A stretch of 42,245 nucleotides of DNA from Pseudomonadota bacterium (GTDB lineage: Bacteria; Pseudomonadota; Alphaproteobacteria; Puniceispirillales; Marisalimonadaceae), in contig JAOESH010000015.1 in assembly GCA_028382005.1 (NCBI GenBank), positions 1 through 42,245 of the forward strand, read 5' to 3'. Within the stretch, counting starts at the first letter, position 1; the number at the start of each line of letters is the position of its first letter. Below the pieces are notes generated by a model, which was not told the origin of the DNA, ran no database searches, and worked only from the letters and a program-made list of their open reading frames with translations. Positions 8,731 to 17,343 of the stretch are shown piece by piece. A program made the translations under genes and the position numbers.

Positions 8731-8834
8731 GTATATCTCCCTAAATTGATTAATATTAAGTTATTTATATTATTACTGAAAAGATGTTAATATCCTAAAA
8801 AGTTATTTCATTAATAACTTGAGGATAGTAATAA
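8731..8834. promoter_or_regulatory. LysR-divergent promoter region with LTTR-like dyad
   Basis: 104 bp between the 43-aa gene and the LysR gene. It contains AAGTTAT (8800-8806), N7, ATAACTT (8814-8820), a perfect 7-bp dyad whose core TTAT-N7-ATAA fits the T-N11-A LysR box. It abuts the regulator's ribosome site (GAGGAT, 8821-8826), suggesting autoregulation. Confidence 0.5.
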
Positions 8835-9734
8835 ATGATTTTTCAAAATAGTTTTAATATCATGATAGAGGTTTCTAAACATAAGAGCTTTACTAAAGCG
8901 GCTTCTAAATTAGGAATTTCTGGAGCTGCAGTTAGTAAGCAAATAAAAATTTTAGAAGACCGTTTGCAATTAGTTTTATTTAATAGGACTACTAGGGTAG
9001 TCACATTAACTGATGCTGGAGAGCAGTTATTTGAAGCTCTAAACAGGAGTGAAGACGAGATAACTGCCGTTATAAGAAAAATCACGCATGGTCTAGAACA
9101 ACCGACTGGTAAATTAAGAATTAATGCACCTATGGCGTTTGGAGAGAGGTTTTTAGTTGACGTTATAACAGATTATGCAAAACAATATCCTGGTGTTATC
9201 TTAGATATTGATTTTGATGACAAACAAATAAATATCATTGAAGAAGGTTATGATCTTGTTATTCGTATAGGAAAATTAGACAATTCAGGTTTAATTGCGA
9301 GACGTATCTCTGATTTTCCTGCATATGTTTGCGCAAGTCCAAGTTTAATTAAACAATATGGTATGCCTTTAAAACCTGATGACTTAAAAGAAATTCCTTC
9401 AGTTGTTTATAAAAACTATAAAAACTCAAATCTTACCTTCAAAAATAAAAAAACTAATGAAGAAACTACAATTAATACTAACCCTGTTATTTACACTAAC
9501 ACCTTAGCATTATTGTTAAATAGTACTTTAAAAGGTATTGGTTTGTGCAGATTACCAGCAGTCTTTTGTAAAGATAAAATTAAAACAGGAGAGTTATTAA
9601 CCTTGCTTCCTGATTATACTATGGTTCCAGATAGAGGAGTATATGCAATTTATCCAGATAGGAGATACCTTCCAATGAAAGTAAAATTATTTATAGATGC
9701 TATTAATAACCAACTTAAATCTAGCGACATTTAA
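8835..9734 (+). CDS. LysR family transcriptional regulator
   Basis: 299 aa, typical LTTR length. Winged helix-turn-helix at residues ~1-60 (KSFTKAASKLGISGAAVSKQ as the recognition unit), then a periplasmic-binding-like effector domain from ~90 to 295 with GKLRINAPMAFGERFL and YDLVIRIGKLDNSGLIARR, as in the CrgA/AaeR-like subgroup. GAGGAT lies eight bases before the ATG. Divergent from the 43-aa/DoxX/pirin genes, the likely target. The effector is unknown. Its stop is one base from the stop of the convergent SDR gene. Confidence 0.93.
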   Translation: MIFQNSFNIMIEVSKHKSFTKAASKLGISGAAVSKQIKILEDRLQLVLFNRTTRVVTLTDAGEQLFEALNRSEDEITAVIRKITHGLEQPTGKLRINAPMAFGERFLVDVITDYAKQYPGVILDIDFDDKQINIIEEGYDLVIRIGKLDNSGLIARRISDFPAYVCASPSLIKQYGMPLKPDDLKEIPSVVYKNYKNSNLTFKNKKTNEETTINTNPVIYTNTLALLLNSTLKGIGLCRLPAVFCKDKIKTGELLTLLPDYTMVPDRGVYAIYPDRRYLPMKVKLFIDAINNQLKSSDI

Positions 9735-9735
9735 T

Positions 9736-10518
9736 TTATTCCATATGCCTTCTAGCAATTAAAGATCCACCGTCTACAGGAATTATTGAACCTGTTATAT
9801 AAGAACTTGCTCGTGAAGATAAGAAAATAGAAGTGCCAGCCATATCCTCAGGAATTCCAATTCTACCTCTAGGAACAGAAGATTTTATTTCTTCTCCAAA
9901 TTCTTCAAGAGTGTGAGCCATCATATTACTTTGAAAAGGGCCAGGCGCAATAGCATTAACGTTGATGTTCCGGCTTGCCAATCTATTAGCTAAAACCCTT
10001 GTGAGTTGGTGAACAGCAGCCTTTGATGCAGGGTAAGAGTATGTCTCAGCTCTTGGAATTCCAATTCCGTCTATGGACCCAATATTTATTATTCTTGAAG
10101 GATCAGATGCGCTTGCAGATAATTCTAGAATAGCAGCTAATTTTTGAGTTAGAAAAAAAACAGATTTAACATTAGTGTCCATAACCTTATCCCAACCAGT
10201 CTCAGGAAAATCATCAAATGATGCACCCCAAGCTGCTCCTGCATTATTAACTAAAATATTAAGGTTGGTTTCTTTTTCTTTAATTTTAGAAACTAATTTA
10301 TCCATTTCATTAATATCAGTTAAGTCAGCAGGTATTGAGATACATTCCCCAAACTTTGAAAGTTCTTCAGCTTTTTTGTCACAAGCTTCTGACTTTCTTG
10401 AAGAGATATATGTCTTTACTCCGTTTCGAACAAAACCTTCAGCTATCATTGCTCCAATACCCCTTGATCCACCAGTAATTAATGCTATTTTACCTTTTAA
10501 ATTAAATAAGTTTTCCAT
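9736..10518 (-). CDS. SDR family NAD(P)-dependent oxidoreductase
   Basis: 260 aa classical short-chain dehydrogenase. Cofactor motif TGGSRGIG at residues 15-22, NNAG near 90, catalytic YPASK near 161-165, and the C-terminal GSIIPVDGGSL typical of FabG/gluconate 5-dehydrogenase-like enzymes. It would interconvert an alcohol and a ketone on a carboxylate or acyl-CoA. Divergent from the kinase/ACAD genes across 126 bp and may serve the same pathway. Confidence 0.9.
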   Translation of the reverse strand: MENLFNLKGKIALITGGSRGIGAMIAEGFVRNGVKTYISSRKSEACDKKAEELSKFGECISIPADLTDINEMDKLVSKIKEKETNLNILVNNAGAAWGASFDDFPETGWDKVMDTNVKSVFFLTQKLAAILELSASASDPSRIINIGSIDGIGIPRAETYSYPASKAAVHQLTRVLANRLASRNINVNAIAPGPFQSNMMAHTLEEFGEEIKSSVPRGRIGIPEDMAGTSIFLSSRASSYITGSIIPVDGGSLIARRHME

Positions 10519-10644
10519 ATTTTCCCTAAATGTTAATTATATTAAATTATTAGTTGTGATTTTATTTAACATGATAAATAGTAAAAAGATTATCATATTT
10601 AATTTTCTTTTAAAATAATTTTGGAGTGTTAATAATTACTTATT

Positions 10645-11709
10645 ATGAATACTATCGACCAAGAGTTAATTAATGTTAGAACAGACGAAAAGGTAGATCT
10701 AAATAAATTAAATATCTACCTTAAAAAGGAATTAGATTTTAGCTTCGATAATATCGAAATATTTCAATTTTCCGGAGGGCACGCTAACTTAACATATTTA
10801 TTAAAATTAGATAATAAAGACTATGTTTTAAGAAGACCTCCTCTTGGTCTAATTGCTCCATCTTCACATGATATGTTAAGAGAATATAAAGTCCAATCTC
10901 AAATAAATACTAAGTTTCCTCTTGCTCCTAAAAGTTTATATTTCTGCGATGACGAAAGTATAATTGGATCTAAGTTTCACATTATTGAAAGAAGAAATGG
11001 TTTTGTAATAAGAAAAAAAATGCATGATCAAATTGCTAATTCAAAAGAGAATATAAGAAAATTAAGTTTTAGAATGATTGATATTTTAGCTGATTTACAC
11101 AAAGTTAATCCAAATCAAGTAGGATTAGGTGACTTAGGAAAACCAGAAGGGTTTGTGTTAAGGCAACTAAATGGATGGGAAGACAGGTGGAAAAAATCTA
11201 CTGAAAATCAATATTTAAAATCTAGATTTGATAAACTAACGTCATATTTAAGATCAAATTTACCACAGTCTCAAGTAATTACTATTTTGCATAACGATTT
11301 TAAATTAGATAATATTATGTGGAGCAATACAGATCTATTCAATCCTGTAGCCGTTTTTGATTGGGATATGTGTACCAGGGGAGATCCTCTAATGGATGTT
11401 GGTCACATGTTAAATTATTGGATTGATGAAAATGATAACGAGGAGTGTAAGTCTATAACCTCTATGCCAACTGAAAATATATTATATCCAACAAGGGATG
11501 AGATAATAGATTATTATTCTAATAGAACCGGTTTTGATATAGAAAATATAAATTGGTACTATGCTTTCGGAGCATTGAAACTGGCAGTAATACTTCAACA
11601 AATTTATATACGATATTTAAAAGGGCAAACAAAAGATAAAAGATTCTCTACTTTTGGGAATAGAGTAGAAGCCCTAATAAATAGAGCGAATAATGTCTTT
11701 AATTTTTAA
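10645..11709 (+). CDS. Phosphotransferase family protein (ACAD10/11 kinase-domain type)
   Basis: 354 aa aminoglycoside-phosphotransferase fold. GGHANLTYLL near residue 45 is the ATP-loop region, YVLRRPP near 62 carries the ATP lysine equivalent, HNDFKLDNIMW at ~216-226 is the catalytic loop (Asp218, Asn224) and DWDMCTRGDPLMDVG near 240 the metal-binding DxD region. This subgroup matches the N-terminal kinase domain of eukaryotic ACAD10/ACAD11, where recent work shows phosphorylation of 4-hydroxyacyl-CoA before dehydrogenation. The next gene, 24 bp on, encodes the matching dehydrogenase, so the two-domain enzyme appears here as two proteins. A gene for antibiotic resistance is unlikely. Confidence 0.88.
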   Translation: MNTIDQELINVRTDEKVDLNKLNIYLKKELDFSFDNIEIFQFSGGHANLTYLLKLDNKDYVLRRPPLGLIAPSSHDMLREYKVQSQINTKFPLAPKSLYFCDDESIIGSKFHIIERRNGFVIRKKMHDQIANSKENIRKLSFRMIDILADLHKVNPNQVGLGDLGKPEGFVLRQLNGWEDRWKKSTENQYLKSRFDKLTSYLRSNLPQSQVITILHNDFKLDNIMWSNTDLFNPVAVFDWDMCTRGDPLMDVGHMLNYWIDENDNEECKSITSMPTENILYPTRDEIIDYYSNRTGFDIENINWYYAFGALKLAVILQQIYIRYLKGQTKDKRFSTFGNRVEALINRANNVFNF

Positions 11710-11733
11710 CGACTATTAAGTAAAGGAAAAATA

Positions 11734-12936
11734 ATGAATTTTGAGCATTCAGAAAAAGTTAAAAATCTTCAAGAAAAATTATCCATTTTTATGAACGAGA
11801 ATGTATATCTTAATGAAGATGTCTATAAAAAAGAAGTGGAAGCAGGAGGAAGGTGGTGCATACCTCCAGTAATGGAAGAGTTAAAAGCTAAAGCGAAATC
11901 TGAAGGTTTGTGGAATTTGTTTTTACCAGATAGTGATCTTGGAGCTGGCCTTACAAATACGGAGTATGCTCCTTTATGTGAAATTATGGGCCGTTCTCCT
12001 ATAGGTGCAGAAGTTTTTAACTGTTCTGCTCCTGACACAGGAAATATGGAAGTGTTAGTTAGATATGGAACTGATCAACAGAAAAAAGAATGGTTAACTC
12101 CTTTATTAAATGGAGAAATTCGTTCTTCTTTTGCAATGACTGAACCTGATGTAGCTTCCTCTGATGCTTCGAACATACAAGGTTCTATTACCAGAGATGG
12201 TGATTATTATATAATTAATGCTACTAAGTGGTGGACATCAGGTGCAATGGATCCAAGATGTAAAATAATGATTTTTATGGGTAAAACTGATACTGAGGCA
12301 GACAAATATAAGCAACAGTCTATGATACTGATTCCATTTAATACACCTGGTGTTAAAGTTCTAAGGCACCTTCCAGTTTTTGGTTATGATCATGCTCCGC
12401 ATGGTCATGCTGAAGTTCAATTTACCAATGTTAAGGTTCCTGCTTCAAACATACTTTTAGGCGAAGGAAGAGGATTTGAGATTGCTCAAGGTAGATTAGG
12501 TCCAGGAAGAATACATCACTGTATGAGGCTTGTTGGGCAGGCTGAAAGAGCATTAGAACTCATGGTTAAAAGAGCAAAGTCGAGAGTTGCCTTTGGTAAA
12601 CCTATATCACAACAAGGAGTTGTAATGCATGACATAGCTGAGAGCAGAGCTGAAATCGAACAAGCTCGTCTATTAGTTCTAAAGACGGCTCATATGATGG
12701 ATACAGTTGGAAATAAAATTGCTAGGAAAGAAATATCTATGATTAAAGTAATTGCACCAAATATGGCGGCTAGAGTCATTGATAGAGCTATTCAAGTTCA
12801 CGGAGGAGGAGGTGTAACATCTGATTTCCCTTTATCTTATGCTTATGGATACGCTAGAGCTCTAAGATTAGCTGATGGTCCTGACGAAGTTCACAGAATG
12901 AGCGTTGCTAAATTAGAGTTAAGGGATAAAAATTAG
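11734..12936 (+). CDS. Acyl-CoA dehydrogenase, ACAD10/11 type
   Basis: 400 aa flavin-dependent acyl-CoA dehydrogenase covering the N-terminal helical, beta and C-terminal helical domains. [14 protein letters not shown] near residue 135 binds flavin/substrate, [18 protein letters not shown] near 250 and [15 protein letters not shown] near 350 are ACAD10/11 subgroup signatures, and LADGPDEVH near 385 occupies the catalytic-loop position, with Asp rather than the usual Glu. Start supported by AAAGGAAAA upstream. Co-directional with the kinase gene (24 bp) and a thioesterase-like gene (25 bp), forming a three-gene module. Confidence 0.93.
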   Translation: MNFEHSEKVKNLQEKLSIFMNENVYLNEDVYKKEVEAGGRWCIPPVMEELKAKAKSEGLWNLFLPDSDLGAGLTNTEYAPLCEIMGRSPIGAEVFNCSAPDTGNMEVLVRYGTDQQKKEWLTPLLNGEIRSSFAMTEPDVASSDASNIQGSITRDGDYYIINATKWWTSGAMDPRCKIMIFMGKTDTEADKYKQQSMILIPFNTPGVKVLRHLPVFGYDHAPHGHAEVQFTNVKVPASNILLGEGRGFEIAQGRLGPGRIHHCMRLVGQAERALELMVKRAKSRVAFGKPISQQGVVMHDIAESRAEIEQARLLVLKTAHMMDTVGNKIARKEISMIKVIAPNMAARVIDRAIQVHGGGGVTSDFPLSYAYGYARALRLADGPDEVHRMSVAKLELRDKN

Positions 12937-12950
12937 GAAAAAACCTAATT
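12931..12950 (+). promoter_or_regulatory. Intergenic hairpin between ACAD and thioesterase genes
   Basis: Perfect 7-bp arms AATTAGG (12931-12937) and CCTAATT (12944-12950) around an A6 loop. It includes the ACAD stop codon and ends 11 bp before the next ATG. No T-tract follows, so it is more likely an mRNA-stability or translation-tuning element than a terminator. Confidence 0.4.
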
Positions 12951-12961
12951 ATAGTTATAAC

Positions 12962-14221
12962 ATGAATGAAACACAGTTAGAAACCTTCAGAGGTTTAGTC
13001 AATCAATTTGATTTTGATTCAAATAATAATATTAAATTGTCTTGTCTTAATAAAGTATTAGAAGATGCAATGTCTTTTTTATCATCTTTATTAGACACAC
13101 CAATAAACGCTGATATTGGTGAAGGTTATTTGTTAAATCATTCTAAAACAAAAGCAGAAAATTTTAGCACTATCTATGTTCTCTCTGACTTATTGCAAAA
13201 TGAAGATAATGACTTAGTGATTGTTAAAAATCTTTATTTATCCAAGGATATTAATTTTGACAAAGATCAATTAATCTTTAGTAAGCAATACGTAATTAAA
13301 AAAATTAATTTAAATGAATTATCTTTTATAAAAACTAAAACTCAAAAGGGTGTATTTTCTGCTTATAAAGGAATAGTTAAAAAAGAAGATTGTGACCAAA
13401 TGGCACACATGAATGTACAATTTTATTTTGGCAAACATTCAGATGCTATTAAGAATTTATTTAATGAAATATCAAGTAATTTAAAACAAAATGTTAACTT
13501 TGAAATAGAAAATGAGCGGTGTATTTTTAGTAAAGAGGTTCATTTAAATTGTGCTTTAGAAATAGTTTTAAATTTAAAATCTATAAGTAAAAATAAGTTA
13601 TTATTATTAAGCAAAGTATTTTGTCCAAATAATAGAAATGTATCTGCATACTTTGAAATAACAATCTCATTAAACATTTCTGAAAAAATAAAAGAAGTCA
13701 TAAATAAGATTTTTATATCAAATAATAATACATATTTGAATGAACTAGAATTTAAAAAATTAAGGCCATTAGAAGATAATAGACCATCTAAAAAATTTGA
13801 TAATACTGCTTTTATTACATGTAAAAAAGCTGTCAATACGTGGGATTTAGATTATTCACAAATGGGATCTAGTCAGTTTAAGGTTGGCTGTGTTTCTGAT
13901 GCAGCCACTCATCTCTTTACTTATTGTGGAGCTGATTATAATTGGAGGTCTAAATACAATATTGGTTCAGCTGCGTTAGATTATTCTGTTAGATATTATA
14001 AAACAGCTCCCCTTGGTATGGCAGTAACAATGTATACTAACTTTACCAAAATTGGTAATAAATCTCTAAAATTCATTCACCATATGGTTGACGACACTTC
14101 TGGAGACATAGTAATGGATATAGAAATAGTAGCAGTTCTTTTTGATTTAGATAAAAGAAAATCAATGGAAGTTCCTGACGCATTTAGAAAAAAAGCGGAT
14201 ACAATTCTCATTAAAAATTAA
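12962..14221 (+). CDS. Thioesterase-like protein with two hotdog domains and an extra N-terminal region
   Basis: 419 aa. Two hotdog domains are recognisable: residues ~130-250, opening GVFSAYKGIV with the DQMAHMNVQFYFGKHSDA thioesterase signature, and residues ~280-410, with TWDLDYSQMGSSQFKVG, YNIGSAALDYSVRYYK and KFIHHMVDD. Residues 1-125 are Asn/Lys/Asp-rich and unassigned. The family hydrolyses acyl-CoA or releases CoA from pathway intermediates. No good ribosome site is seen, so translation probably depends on coupling to the upstream ACAD gene 25 bp away. Its stop overlaps the convergent ACAD stop over TTAA (14218-14221). Confidence 0.75.
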   Translation: MNETQLETFRGLVNQFDFDSNNNIKLSCLNKVLEDAMSFLSSLLDTPINADIGEGYLLNHSKTKAENFSTIYVLSDLLQNEDNDLVIVKNLYLSKDINFDKDQLIFSKQYVIKKINLNELSFIKTKTQKGVFSAYKGIVKKEDCDQMAHMNVQFYFGKHSDAIKNLFNEISSNLKQNVNFEIENERCIFSKEVHLNCALEIVLNLKSISKNKLLLLSKVFCPNNRNVSAYFEITISLNISEKIKEVINKIFISNNNTYLNELEFKKLRPLEDNRPSKKFDNTAFITCKKAVNTWDLDYSQMGSSQFKVGCVSDAATHLFTYCGADYNWRSKYNIGSAALDYSVRYYKTAPLGMAVTMYTNFTKIGNKSLKFIHHMVDDTSGDIVMDIEIVAVLFDLDKRKSMEVPDAFRKKADTILIKN

Positions 14222-15336
14222 GACACACTTAAAAGTTTGAATCTATCTCTATGATAGTCACTGTCACCCATTAAATGATCTATCATTATAAGTCTTTTTG
14301 CATAATGTGAAGCTGAATATTCCCATGTCATTGCAATTCCACCATGTAATTGGATAGTTTCTTCTGCTACTAATTTACCAACTCTACCAACTAAATTTTT
14401 AGCAGCTGAAATATTTTTATCTCTTGTTTTTGCATCAGATTGATATGTAGATGAAGCTAACATAACTGCAGATTTTACTTGTTCAATTTCTAGCATCATA
14501 TCTACCATTCTATGTTGAATACTTTGAAAAGAACCTATTGTTTTTCCAAATTGATTTCTAGTTTTTAAATAGTCTAAAGTTAAATTGAAACAAGTTTCCA
14601 TAATACCTAAAGCTTCAGATGACAGTGCCAGAGCACCCGCAGAGTTAGCTTTAATAATACAGCTTAACGCTTCATTATCTTTAGCTATTAGTTCAGCATT
14701 TGAATTGTCAAATATCAGTTCAGCTGCCCTATAACCATCAATAGTATTATATGATCTGTTTGTTATTTGATTATTATCAACTAAAAATAATCCAATTCCA
14801 GCTTTGTCGTTTACATTTCCGTCAATGCGAGCTGACACAATTACTTTGTTTGCGGTATCTCCATTAATAACAAATGACTTCGTACCATTAAGACACCATT
14901 TCCTACCCCTTAATGAAGCATTAGTCTCTATAAAACTATCTTCATATCTGTTATTCATTTCTGTATGAGCAAATGCAATTAAGAGATTACCTTCTACAAC
15001 CTCATTGATTAAATCTATATTAATTTTACTTACTGAGGATAAAACAGTACTCGATAGCACTCCTGAAGCTAGAAATGGTTCTACGCACAAAGATTTTCCA
15101 ATTAACTCAAATATTATTGATATGTCATCACCATCACCGCCTAATCCTCCAAATTCAGGGGATACCAGGGCACTTATAATACCAAGTTCTGCACTATCCT
15201 TCCAAAAAGTCTTACAAAAACCTTCCGGCAAATAAACATTTTCACTGCGCTTATTTATATTTTTATAATTACTTTCAAAAAACCTTGCTACTGTTTCTTT
15301 AAGCATTTTTCTTTCTTCAGATAATGAAAAATCCAT
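14218..15336 (-). CDS. Acyl-CoA dehydrogenase, small subunit lacking the catalytic glutamate
   Basis: 372 aa acyl-CoA dehydrogenase fold. LNGTKSFVINGDTANK near residue 150 and the C-terminal IQLHGGIAMTWEYSASHYAKR are typical. Where active enzymes carry Glu in a YEGT-like loop it has HLMGDSDYHRDRF, and the helix-G segment IIKANSAGALALSSEA also lacks the alternative Glu. This fits the non-catalytic beta subunit of alpha2beta2 dehydrogenases such as mycobacterial FadE27/FadE29-type pairs. It is eight bases downstream of the larger subunit gene. Confidence 0.88.
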   Translation of the reverse strand: MDFSLSEERKMLKETVARFFESNYKNINKRSENVYLPEGFCKTFWKDSAELGIISALVSPEFGGLGGDGDDISIIFELIGKSLCVEPFLASGVLSSTVLSSVSKINIDLINEVVEGNLLIAFAHTEMNNRYEDSFIETNASLRGRKWCLNGTKSFVINGDTANKVIVSARIDGNVNDKAGIGLFLVDNNQITNRSYNTIDGYRAAELIFDNSNAELIAKDNEALSCIIKANSAGALALSSEALGIMETCFNLTLDYLKTRNQFGKTIGSFQSIQHRMVDMMLEIEQVKSAVMLASSTYQSDAKTRDKNISAAKNLVGRVGKLVAEETIQLHGGIAMTWEYSASHYAKRLIMIDHLMGDSDYHRDRFKLLSVS

Positions 15337-15344
15337 TTTATTTC

Positions 15345-16541
15345 CTATAATCCAAATGATGCTTTAGCAACTATATTTTTTTGGATTTCGTTAGATCCTC
15401 CATATATAGATATTTTACGCATGTTAAAATATTGTTTAGCAATAGGGCCGGCATAGTCAGGGCCAATTGGCATTTCATTCCATCCTTCATCAAATTGCTC
15501 TGGTAAATAAGGTAAAGCTTGTGGCCCAAGAGCTTTTCTAAGAAGTTCAGTTGTTTTTTGTCTAACTAAAGTACCTTTTATTTTTAAAAGGGAACTTTCC
15601 ATTCCTGGAGCTTTACCTTCAGCTGCAGCATTAACAGTTCTTAAATTAAAAATTTCCATTGCCAGAAGATCAATTTCAAGCTCTGCTATTTCAGAAGAAA
15701 AAACAGGATCATCAATAAGTGGTTTCCCATTCTTAAGTGATTTTTTAGAAACTATTTTTAAATGATTTAGGGCAGATTTTGAATATGGTACTCCTGCAAT
15801 TCCTGTTCTTTCAAAGGTCAAGAGGTATTTTGCATAAGTCCAACCTTCATTTTCCTTCCCAACTATATTTTTTTTAGGAACTTTTACGTCAGTGAACCAA
15901 ACTTCATTAACTTCATGTTCCCCGTCAAGGGTAACGATGGGCTTTACTTTTATTCCAGGTGAATCCATATCTATAAGTAAGAACGAAATACCTAGTTGTG
16001 GTTTTGCGTTCAAATCAGTCTTAACCAAGCAGAAAATTTTATCAGCATGATGACCAAGAGTTGTCCATGTCTTTTGTCCATTAACAATATAATGGTCTCC
16101 TTTATCTATCGCTGTAGTCTTAAGACTAGCAAGGTCGGAACCTGCTCCAGGTTCAGAATAACCTTGTGCCCACCAGTCTTCATTATTTAATATTCTAGGA
16201 AGGTAATAATTTTTTTGTTCCTCCGAACCAAATTCAATCAATACGGGACCAAGCATATTTACACCAAATGGAATAATTCTTGGAGCAGATGCTTTTATTA
16301 TTTCTTCTTCAAAAATATGTTTTTCTATGGCATTCCAGCCTGTTCCGCCATATTCTTTTGGCCAGTGCCATGCTAACCAACCTTTAGCACTTAAGTTTTT
16401 CATAAAAATTTCATAATCTTCTTTTGTTAATCTTTGATATTTTTTTACTTTTTCGGACAAAGATTTTGGAAGTGTCTTACTAAGCCATTCTTTTACTTCT
16501 AAACGAAAATTTTCTTCTTTTTCTGAGTACTCAAAATTCAT
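15345..16541 (-). CDS. Acyl-CoA dehydrogenase, large (catalytic) subunit
   Basis: 398 aa. GYSEPGAGSDLASL near residue 127 and VNGQKTWTT near 153 are flavin/substrate-binding motifs. The helix-G segment LLTFERTG carries Glu244, matching the catalytic base of isovaleryl-CoA dehydrogenase-like and FadE26-type enzymes, while the usual C-terminal Glu position is Gly381 in YGGSNEIQ. It oxidises an acyl-CoA to the 2-enoyl-CoA with electrons to ETF. Together with the smaller downstream gene it probably forms a heterotetramer, which usually handles bulky substrates such as sterol side chains or branched acids. Divergent from the CoA-transferase genes. Confidence 0.92.
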   Translation of the reverse strand: MNFEYSEKEENFRLEVKEWLSKTLPKSLSEKVKKYQRLTKEDYEIFMKNLSAKGWLAWHWPKEYGGTGWNAIEKHIFEEEIIKASAPRIIPFGVNMLGPVLIEFGSEEQKNYYLPRILNNEDWWAQGYSEPGAGSDLASLKTTAIDKGDHYIVNGQKTWTTLGHHADKIFCLVKTDLNAKPQLGISFLLIDMDSPGIKVKPIVTLDGEHEVNEVWFTDVKVPKKNIVGKENEGWTYAKYLLTFERTGIAGVPYSKSALNHLKIVSKKSLKNGKPLIDDPVFSSEIAELEIDLLAMEIFNLRTVNAAAEGKAPGMESSLLKIKGTLVRQKTTELLRKALGPQALPYLPEQFDEGWNEMPIGPDYAGPIAKQYFNMRKISIYGGSNEIQKNIVAKASFGL

Positions 16542-16629
16542 AATTTATTACCATTCAATTTAATATTTTTTACTTTATAATTGAGAATATATCTTATATT
16601 AAGAATTATCAATAATTGGAAAGGTTAAT

Positions 16630-17343
16630 ATGTTAATTAACAAAATAAAAGCAGAGATTTCAGAAATGTTATCTGAAATTTTTGATGGTGCCACAATTAT
16701 GGTTGGTGGATTTGGTGAAGCTGGAAGTCCAATTGAGTTGTTACATGGTTTAATTGATAATGGCGCAAAGGATTTAACAATTATTGCTAATAATGCAGGA
16801 AATGGTAGGGTAGGACTTGGAGCTTTGATAGGTCAAAAACAAGTAAGAAAAGTTATTTGTTCATTTGCAAGGTCAGCTAAAGGAATAACCTTTCCTGAAT
16901 TATACAATAATAATGAAATAGAATTAGAGGTCGTACCACAGGGTACCTTGGCTGAGAGAATTAGAGCTGCGGGTTCAGGCATACCTGCTTTTTATACTGC
17001 GACTGCAGTTGGAACCCCTCTAGCAAAAGGCAAAGAAGAAAAAGTATTTAATAATAAAAAATATATTTTAGAAGAAGCTCTTTATGCTGATTTTGCATTT
17101 GTAAAGGCAGATGTTGCTGATAGATATGGAAATTTGACTTTTAATAAAACTGCTAGAAATTTTAATCCAATAATGTGTATGGCGGCAAAGCAATCATTAA
17201 TTCAGGTAAAAAAAATTATAGAACCTGATAAGACAAATCCAGAACATGTTATTACTCCAGGTATATTTGTTCATAAAATAATTAAAATTGACAATCCAAT
17301 TATAGAAACGAATGCAATTGAGGAAGGTATGATATACCCATGA
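16630..17343 (+). CDS. 3-oxoacid CoA-transferase subunit A
   Basis: 237 aa, the length of PcaI/AtoD/ScoA-type A subunits. MVGGFGEAGSPIELLHGL near residue 22 is the glycine-rich CoA-binding opening and TIIANNAGNGRVGLGALIG follows. These enzymes move CoA from succinyl-CoA or acetyl-CoA to a 3-oxo acid (3-oxoadipate, acetoacetate or similar). GGAAAGG lies at good distance before the ATG. The stop overlaps the subunit B start by four bases (ATGA), so the subunits are coupled. It lies divergently from the two-subunit ACAD, consistent with a CoA-dependent degradation route. Confidence 0.93.
   Translation: MLINKIKAEISEMLSEIFDGATIMVGGFGEAGSPIELLHGLIDNGAKDLTIIANNAGNGRVGLGALIGQKQVRKVICSFARSAKGITFPELYNNNEIELEVVPQGTLAERIRAAGSGIPAFYTATAVGTPLAKGKEEKVFNNKKYILEEALYADFAFVKADVADRYGNLTFNKTARNFNPIMCMAAKQSLIQVKKIIEPDKTNPEHVITPGIFVHKIIKIDNPIIETNAIEEGMIYP

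Noticed and set aside
10563-10580. Inverted repeat TATTTA-N6-TAAATA in the SDR/kinase divergent region
   Set aside because: A/T-only arms with no supporting copy elsewhere; not distinguishable from background.
10175-10618. 147-codon plus-strand frame over the SDR gene and the divergent spacer
   Set aside because: Mostly antisense to the SDR NNAG region; no ribosome site and no family resemblance.
10645-11709. Kinase gene as an aminoglycoside resistance determinant
   Set aside because: Its motifs and ACAD neighbour match the ACAD10/11 kinase group, not resistance enzymes, and no mobile element is present.
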